42,565 nt of DNA from Candidatus Thalassarchaeum sp. (GTDB taxonomy: Archaea > Thermoplasmatota > Poseidoniia > Poseidoniales > Thalassarchaeaceae). Where the stretch lies: positions 1 through 42,565 of the forward strand of contig JASMMD010000010.1 in NCBI GenBank assembly GCA_030748335.1. The letters are read 5' to 3'. Positions 36,578 to 42,565 of the stretch are shown here, piece by piece; position 1 is the stretch's first letter, and every line of letters starts with the position of its first letter. The notes under the pieces are model-generated. The model was not told the DNA's origin. It made no database searches and saw only the letters and a list, made by a program, of their open reading frames with translations. Made by a program: the position numbers and the translations under genes.

Positions 36578-37690
36578 TCAGTAGGGCAGACCCACATCGG
36601 GGTGAGCCAGCTTCTCCGGCAGATAGGTATCGGTCACGAAATCCAGACCGTACTTGGCCAGAGACTGCTGCTCCGCCTTCTTCCCCATCTCCTTCATCAG
36701 ATCGATTTGTTGCTGCCACCAACCGGTGGAGAATCTGGGATCCGACAATTCGGCCTCTAGAGCTCCTAGGTCCTGCTTCGATAGATCATCGCTTGGCAGG
36801 TCGTAAGCAAGGATGTCGTCCGCGGTTATCCCGAGGTAGATAGCGCCCTTGCTCGCTAGGTACTCTGAGATGTGAGCCGTCTTGATGGCCCCGTATGCTA
36901 TGCTGGCGTATATCCTGAATGACCACGGGTCGCAGTCAGCGAAGACCACAATCGGTTTTTTCCACTCGTCACTCATTCTTCGCATGATTCGGCGAGTGGA
37001 GCGTGCGGGCTGGCCCTTAAGGTGGACAAGAGCGCAGCGGGCCTCCTCGTCGAAACCATTCTCCACCAGCCTGTCAAACATTCCCCCGGTCTCTATCGCC
37101 ATGACGAAATCGACATCCTCTTCGATGAGTCTGAGCTTCTCGGACTCCACGTTGTATGGGACCCCGTAACCCGAGTCGCCCACGTCGTCGCGGCAGTTTA
37201 TCCTCATCCAATCACCACGTCGGTTACGCTCCTCGAAAGTCACGTTCCCGATGATTCTCGCCCCGTCCTCCTCAGGCCTGAGTCGGAAGTCCTCACGCAG
37301 GCACTTGGTGACAATCTCGAGGTCCTCGGCAAGGTTATTGCTCTCGTTCTGCGAATGGAACTTGCCATTGCCCCACGCCTCGGAGATGTAGTACATCTCC
37401 CTGAGGGTCGAGGACTTGCCACTGTTGATCATCTCTTCGATGAACTCGGTGACGTGCAGAGAGCGCAGCAACTGTCTCGCGGAACCGAGGCTTTTAGCGT
37501 CTCGAACCGTCCTCTTCTTGCCATACTTGTAGACTCCCAACTTCTGGTCGAAGCCTATGTTGCTCTTCGAGCGCACGGGCAGCGTCATGGTGGGAGGTGT
37601 ACCCTTCGACATCTTGTCATGCATCTCTGAGGCCACATTGTGGAGCGCTTCAATCACCTCCTCCTTGGACTTCTGCCTACTGTTGCTCAT
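36578..37690 (-). CDS. top6A: DNA topoisomerase VI subunit A
   Basis: 'LREMYYISEAWGNGKF' catalytic Tyr region, 'ETGGMFDRLVENGF', 'PIVVFADCDPWSFRIYASIAYG' TOPRIM DxD-like. Confidence 0.96.
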   Translation of the reverse strand: MSNSRQKSKEEVIEALHNVASEMHDKMSKGTPPTMTLPVRSKSNIGFDQKLGVYKYGKKRTVRDAKSLGSARQLLRSLHVTEFIEEMINSGKSSTLREMYYISEAWGNGKFHSQNESNNLAEDLEIVTKCLREDFRLRPEEDGARIIGNVTFEERNRRGDWMRINCRDDVGDSGYGVPYNVESEKLRLIEEDVDFVMAIETGGMFDRLVENGFDEEARCALVHLKGQPARSTRRIMRRMSDEWKKPIVVFADCDPWSFRIYASIAYGAIKTAHISEYLASKGAIYLGITADDILAYDLPSDDLSKQDLGALEAELSDPRFSTGWWQQQIDLMKEMGKKAEQQSLAKYGLDFVTDTYLPEKLAHPDVGLPY

Positions 37691-39762
37691 TCATCCACCC
37701 CCGATTCGGGGGCTATAGAACCCCAGTCAGTTTCGACGGCCCCCTCTGAGACCTCATCGGATGACTCCCCCGCTCTCTCGGCCAGACCTACCATGGCATC
37801 GTCTTCGCTGCCCCTTGCCTCCTCTACCGCAGCATCCAGTGCCTCCTTCTTCCGCATCTCTCCGAGCAGATTTTCATCGATCTTGGTGGCCCCGATTATG
37901 TCACCGTTGCCTCTGAAGAAGATCTCCATGTCAACCCAATCTCCCTTGCCGAGACCGGAGACGGAGAATGATATCACGGCTGAGGAGCCTGGGTCTAGGG
38001 TGTCCAGTCGCCAAGCCCATAGGCCATGAGTCTCTTTCCGCCCCCCGAGTGGGTTGTAGACCATTTCCACGCCATCGCCCTCAGGCCATTTTGCCAGTAT
38101 GGTGTAAGCCCGAGCCCGGGCGGTGTAGTTGAACACGGTGATGTCACAGGTAGTGAGCTTCCCATCCACATTCCATCCGAGAGCCTCCTCGCAGAATACC
38201 GCGTTCATGATCTGGGTGATTACAGGGGCGAGGTCAGGCTCCTCCCTGCCCAGAAGCTGTGAGGACTTCTGAGAGATCTCCGGCAGGATGACGTTGATCA
38301 GCTCGAACTTCTCTCGGGCTTTCTTCCTCTGTGAACTCTTCTTCAGGTGGTTCCTCAGCCCGCGCCCTACCTCCAGTAGGGCCCTCCTTATCTCATCGAT
38401 GACCTCCTCGTTGGAAGCCACCGCCTCCTTGGCCTCGCTGGTGAATTGGACGTTCGTGGAGGCTAGGTGAATCAGCACCGCAGCAGGCCCCTTTGGGACT
38501 CCCTTGCCTCCGGGCTGGTCCAACCCGTATCTCTTCCAATCAACCGATTCAATGGCCTTCGTCAACAGACAACCTCCTTGTTGGTACATCAGTGGCACCC
38601 GATTGGCGAAGCGGAGTATCTCTATGGGACTGTCAGCTGGCATGTCCCCACCGAACACCAGACCGACCTCAATCTGGAATGGGTTTCCCTGAGTTACCCT
38701 GGTGTCTCTGGTCACAGTCGAGGCGAAGCGGGAGTCGATTGCCTTTGATAGCCCCTTCTTGATCAACAGGTCCTCGATGGGGGAGAGGCAGTCGGTCGGT
38801 GGATTCAGCAGCTTGACCTTCTGGAACGAGTCGAGCACGGCCTGTGCCTCCTCGGCTCTGATTCTACGTGGCTGCCGACTCTCCTCCAGACCCGCTTTCT
38901 TGAGTATCTCCCGGGCCGCCCTCATGCTGACGCCGGAGAAGTTGTGCCTCAAGAACGAGGTCATCTTCCTCTCCTCGGACTCGCGCAGCATCCTTTGCAG
39001 TGTGCCCAAGTGAATGCCATGAGGATGAGGCTTGATCTCCTCGACCACCCTAGGTAGACGATCGGTAGTGCGGGGCCAGTCCCCTTCCTCTATCACTCCG
39101 CCGTCACGGTCCTTGACAGTCAGGCTGATGGAGGCATGAGGATTCACGATTGAAGTCATTCTGAGGTACTGGTAAACCGACTGCCTACCCCGTTGGTACT
39201 TGGCCTTCATCTCAGTACGTATCTTCAAGCCGTGTCTGACTTCCTCTCCCGTGACCTCGTCTACCCAGACTTCTCTGTTCTCGCCACTCTTGATTGCCTT
39301 ATTCTTCCTAGTGTCGATGCCAAGATCGACCCTGACCGCAGAGGACTCCTCGATCACCTTTGAGACAACCGTCGTCTTTGATCCCGTGGTCAACTGACTG
39401 TACATGACCACCCCAGTGATTCCGATTCCCTGCTGGCCACGGGTCTGCCTGATTGCGTGGAACCTAGAGCCGAGCAGGAACTTGCCGAACACGTGTTCGA
39501 TCGAGCCCCTCGGTATGCCAGGCCCATTGTCTTGTGATATCAGCTCTATCCGATCATCCTTGAGTCGATTTATCTCCACTCTAATATCGGGCAGAATCCT
39601 CTCCTCCTCGCAGGCATCGAGGGAGTTGTCGACCGACTCCTTCACTGCCGTGATGATGGATCTCTGCAGAGAGTCGAAGCCCAGAAAGTGCTTGTTCTTC
39701 TCGAAAAATTCGCTTATCGCTATCTGCTTCTGTTTGCCGGTTGGTGGTTTTTCCTCACTCAT
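37687..39762 (-). CDS. top6B: DNA topoisomerase VI subunit B
   Basis: GHKL ATPase motifs 'AVKESVDNSLDACEEE', 'ISQDNGPGIP', 'RGQQGIGITGVVMYSQLTTG'; overlaps top6A start by 4 nt; ORF open to 39843 but MSEEKPP at 39762 fits. Confidence 0.96.
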   Translation of the reverse strand: MSEEKPPTGKQKQIAISEFFEKNKHFLGFDSLQRSIITAVKESVDNSLDACEEERILPDIRVEINRLKDDRIELISQDNGPGIPRGSIEHVFGKFLLGSRFHAIRQTRGQQGIGITGVVMYSQLTTGSKTTVVSKVIEESSAVRVDLGIDTRKNKAIKSGENREVWVDEVTGEEVRHGLKIRTEMKAKYQRGRQSVYQYLRMTSIVNPHASISLTVKDRDGGVIEEGDWPRTTDRLPRVVEEIKPHPHGIHLGTLQRMLRESEERKMTSFLRHNFSGVSMRAAREILKKAGLEESRQPRRIRAEEAQAVLDSFQKVKLLNPPTDCLSPIEDLLIKKGLSKAIDSRFASTVTRDTRVTQGNPFQIEVGLVFGGDMPADSPIEILRFANRVPLMYQQGGCLLTKAIESVDWKRYGLDQPGGKGVPKGPAAVLIHLASTNVQFTSEAKEAVASNEEVIDEIRRALLEVGRGLRNHLKKSSQRKKAREKFELINVILPEISQKSSQLLGREEPDLAPVITQIMNAVFCEEALGWNVDGKLTTCDITVFNYTARARAYTILAKWPEGDGVEMVYNPLGGRKETHGLWAWRLDTLDPGSSAVISFSVSGLGKGDWVDMEIFFRGNGDIIGATKIDENLLGEMRKKEALDAAVEEARGSEDDAMVGLAERAGESSDEVSEGAVETDWGSIAPESGVDE

Positions 39763-39781
39763 TCGCAACCCTCCATCAGGT

Positions 39782-39828
39782 CCTCCCATACCCGAATGGC
39801 ATGGGGCCTCTTGTGGATGGGAGGCCCC
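39782..39828 (-). promoter_or_regulatory. Alternative, mutually exclusive stem-loops in top6B leader
   Basis: GGGGCCTC (39803-39810)/GAGGCCCC (39821-39828) and CCTCCCAT (39782-39789)/ATGGGAGG (39817-39824) share 39821-39824. Confidence 0.6.
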
Positions 39829-39843
39829 GAACGTAGGACGCAC

Positions 39844-41871
39844 TTAACCCTGTGCGAAGATGTCAGGATCCCAAGCCGAGATTTTCCCGACAAAGGCACT
39901 AGCCATTACTGTCAAGGGACTAGCGAGATACAGCTTGCCGGGTCCGGAGCGACCCTGGTAGTTCCGGTTGATTGCTGAGATGGTGACCTGTTCAGCGTCG
40001 TCACTAATCCCCGGCCCAGCACCTATGCAGGCGCCGCACCCCGGGTCAATCAGCTCGATTCCGGCGCGTTCGAACATCTCACTCCAGCCGTTCTTCTCAG
40101 ACAGATCCTTCACCGTCTTAGAGCCGAACTGGATGTAACAGTCCACTCCCTCAGGGATTCTCACACCGGCATCGAGGGCCGCCTCGGTGACCTGAGCGTA
40201 GTATGCGAAATCGTCGTCCTTCCCGGCGGTGCACGAGCCGGCGTAGGCGATGTCTATGCTGATTTCTCCGAGATCATCGATGTAAGCGCCGTTTGTCGGG
40301 TCTGAGGGTATCCCCTCGTCAGGGTTACCTGGGTGTGCAACCATCGGACGAATTTCCGATAGATCGATGGTGTGGACCCCACCGTGGTACTCCGCTCCCT
40401 CGTCGGGCAGGACAAAGGCACCACGCACCACCTCCTCGCTCAATCCCGGTCTGCGCTTCAGCAGCCAATCCACTGTACGGTCGTCTGGCTCGCATATCCC
40501 AGTCTTGGCGCTGCACTCAGTTGCCATGTTGCATAGCGTCGCTCTCTCATCCATCGACAGATTGGTCAGTCCCGGGCCGCCGAACTCCATGCTCCTGTCG
40601 AGCGTCTCCGAGTTAGCGGCGTACCTCCACAGGATGTGCAGGATGACGTCCTTGGCTGTGCACCCGGGGTCGAGGGCACCCTCCAATTCGAAGCGAATAC
40701 TCTCCGGGACTTGTACGAAGGCGAACTGGTTGTGTACTAGATTAGCGTACTCGGTCGAGCCAACGCCATAGGCCAAGGCATTGGTCGCCCCACCCATGCA
40801 GGTATGCGAATCGGTGGCTTGGATGAAGTCTCCCACATCAATGAACTCCTCTCGGGCGACCTGATGGCAGATGCCCGGGCTGATGCCATCCTCGGCCGAG
40901 TAGTCACGCACGCCCGTGTGCTGCTGGAATACGCCCTGCAAATCACGCAGTGTCTGAATTTTCTCGGCGAATCGACCGAACCTCGGCACACCGGTGGCGT
41001 ACAGCAGATGATCCTCGAAGACCGCGTACTTCGAGGGATTTGGAAGCGTGTAGTCGTCACCGTACTCCTGCTTGAGAAACTCGTGAACTTGCCCCGTCGT
41101 GAACTCGTGCGAGTACCCTCCGTCGACCTGTGAGAGCACTGCGTCCCCTGGTTTGACGTAGCGTGCAGAACCGTTCTTCCCGAGCAGCTTGTTCGAGACC
41201 ATTTTCTCCACCATGGTCATCGGGCGTGGCCCAGTGTTCAGTTCAGGCAGGCTCACTTCTCCGTCACCAAGCCTCCTAGCGAACGGCAGGATGCCACCGT
41301 TCTCGACAATCAGTCGGGTCACTGGGTCGTACTGCGAGGTGAACTCATTCAGGGGGATGCTTTCGCCTGCCTGCAGTTTCTCCAGCATCTCGTGGTCCCC
41401 CATTAACTGCCCGAGATTGATGTTGTTGCGCTCGTGTATAGGCGCGAAGGACGCAGCGATGACGACCCTGATTCCAGACCAGCGCTCGCACTGAGCGGCA
41501 GTCTCACGACTCGATCCGGTACCCTTGCGATGGCCGGACACTATGACCTCGAACCCACCGTCCAGCAGGGCGTGAGGCTCGAATACGCGCCTACCTTCGT
41601 GAATCAGCCCGGCGTAGGCGTTCTCGGCTATGACCGCCGGCTCGTGGTCGAAGCAGACCCAAGCTGGAGTCATGACGTCGGTGTTGATATCGTCGAGCAG
41701 ATCCTCAACACGGAGATCCGTCATACGTAGGTCGAGACCCTCGTAGAGTTGCCTGCGAATCAGTTCGAGGTCCTTCGTGAGGAAGAGCACCCTCTTGCCG
41801 GGGGTCAGGGATATTCGCTGCGGGGGCCACTTCTCGGACAGGGTCACACCACCTTCTTCGATTGGTGTCAA
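39844..41871 (-). CDS. Aconitase-superfamily hydro-lyase, swivel (small) domain N-terminal to catalytic (large) domain
   Basis: N-terminal 'LLDDINTDVMTPAW', 'GHRKGTGSSRETA'; C-terminal 'ATDSHTCMGGATNALAYGVGSTE', 'AGSCTAGKDDDF', 'IDPGCGACIGAGPG' Fe-S cysteines. Confidence 0.88.
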   Translation of the reverse strand: MTPIEEGGVTLSEKWPPQRISLTPGKRVLFLTKDLELIRRQLYEGLDLRMTDLRVEDLLDDINTDVMTPAWVCFDHEPAVIAENAYAGLIHEGRRVFEPHALLDGGFEVIVSGHRKGTGSSRETAAQCERWSGIRVVIAASFAPIHERNNINLGQLMGDHEMLEKLQAGESIPLNEFTSQYDPVTRLIVENGGILPFARRLGDGEVSLPELNTGPRPMTMVEKMVSNKLLGKNGSARYVKPGDAVLSQVDGGYSHEFTTGQVHEFLKQEYGDDYTLPNPSKYAVFEDHLLYATGVPRFGRFAEKIQTLRDLQGVFQQHTGVRDYSAEDGISPGICHQVAREEFIDVGDFIQATDSHTCMGGATNALAYGVGSTEYANLVHNQFAFVQVPESIRFELEGALDPGCTAKDVILHILWRYAANSETLDRSMEFGGPGLTNLSMDERATLCNMATECSAKTGICEPDDRTVDWLLKRRPGLSEEVVRGAFVLPDEGAEYHGGVHTIDLSEIRPMVAHPGNPDEGIPSDPTNGAYIDDLGEISIDIAYAGSCTAGKDDDFAYYAQVTEAALDAGVRIPEGVDCYIQFGSKTVKDLSEKNGWSEMFERAGIELIDPGCGACIGAGPGISDDAEQVTISAINRNYQGRSGPGKLYLASPLTVMASAFVGKISAWDPDIFAQG

Positions 41872-41963
41872 GGTCGCGCTCTATTTCATCATTCTCAATA
41901 CCGGCATTGCTCTCAACAGCCTCTCAGTAAAGCGGTTATTCCTGTTTTACATGAACTATTACT

Positions 41964-41973
41964 CTTAAATAAG
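41964..41973 (+). promoter_or_regulatory. Candidate TATA box (CTTAAATAAG) of TFB gene
   Basis: AT-rich element about 51-60 nt upstream of ATG 42024. Confidence 0.5.
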
Positions 41974-41993
41974 ATGGTCTGTCGGGATTTATT

Positions 41994-42011
41994 ACCTTTG
42001 CGAGCAAAGGT
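41994..42011. promoter_or_regulatory. Inverted repeat ACCTTTGC-GA-GCAAAGGT between TATA box and TFB start codon
   Basis: Perfect 8-bp arms, 2-nt spacer, 12 nt upstream of ATG. Confidence 0.65.
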
Positions 42012-42023
42012 GGAAGTGAGGGA

Positions 42024-42565
42024 ATGGCAGACGATGGATATCTAGTGGAAGACACTGTGAAGTGCAGCGAGTGCGGTAGCAGGAACCTAAACAGGGATGA
42101 GACCAGAGGAGAGGTAGTCTGTGATGACTGCGGCTTGGTGCTGGAGGATAACGTAATCGACCAAGGCGCTGAGTGGCGCGTCTTCAGCCCCGAGCAGGGC
42201 GACCAGCGCGCGCGTACAGGAGCGCCTATGACGGTGATGCTGCACGACAAGGGACTGTCCACCGATATCGACTGGCAGAACAAGGACTACTCCGGCAAGG
42301 CGATTTCGAGCCGCTACCGAAGCCAGTTCTACCGCATGAGGAAGTGGCAGAAGCGTTCTCGAGTCAGCAACGCCACCGAGCGAAACCTAGCAATGGCTCT
42401 GGCCGAGCTTGACCGCATGGCCAGCCGCCTGGACCTTCCGAAGTCGATTCGCGAGTCGGCTGCTGTGAACTACAAGAAGGCCGTCGAGGCCAGACTCATC
42501 CGCGGACGCTCCATCGAGGGAGTCGCCGCAGCCAGCCTCTACGCAGCCTGCAGGCAGTGCAACAA
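42024..42565 (+). CDS. tfb: Transcription initiation factor IIB (TFB), 3'-truncated by window end
   Basis: Read directly from ATG 42024: [58 protein letters not shown]..., TFIIB zinc ribbon, B-finger and cyclin repeat '[19 protein letters not shown]'. Confidence 0.96.
   Translation, partial: MADDGYLVEDTVKCSECGSRNLNRDETRGEVVCDDCGLVLEDNVIDQGAEWRVFSPEQGDQRARTGAPMTVMLHDKGLSTDIDWQNKDYSGKAISSRYRSQFYRMRKWQKRSRVSNATERNLAMALAELDRMASRLDLPKSIRESAAVNYKKAVEARLIRGRSIEGVAAASLYAACRQCN

Overview
Archaeal chromosomal segment, most consistent with Marine Group II / Poseidoniales-type Euryarchaeota. That placement is an inference from gene content (top6A/top6B, TFB, DphB, Rpo12, geranylgeranyl reductase family) and was not tested. 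The window is densely coding: about 33 supported protein genes, tRNA-Asp(GTC), tRNA-Arg(CCT), and a TFB gene running off the right edge. No rRNA, CRISPR array, transposase or integrase was seen. The best novelty candidate is an AT-richer four-gene cluster (about 19.26-21.47 kb) whose last stop codon lies 1 nt from the 3' end of tRNA-Asp. Its small, mostly membrane-anchored proteins are assembled from shared modules: a Cys/His knuckle, an acidic Pro-Glu linker, and an almost invariant 'NWWEEE(T/S)(E/D)' C-terminus. The modules are carried on near-identical DNA repeats while the N-termini are unrelated. The last member also has a split CPIC...CxxC...WFD ribbon shared with the ORF at the window's left edge. 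Non-coding signals include mutually exclusive stem-loops in the top6B leader, an 18-bp inverted repeat between the TATA box and ATG of TFB, inverted repeats in an Lrp/PLP-enzyme divergent promoter, a palindrome in front of an HTH regulator, tandem hairpins at 25.36-25.39 kb, and very tight convergent and divergent gene junctions. All statements come from reading the sequence and supplied translations; no database search or folding was run.
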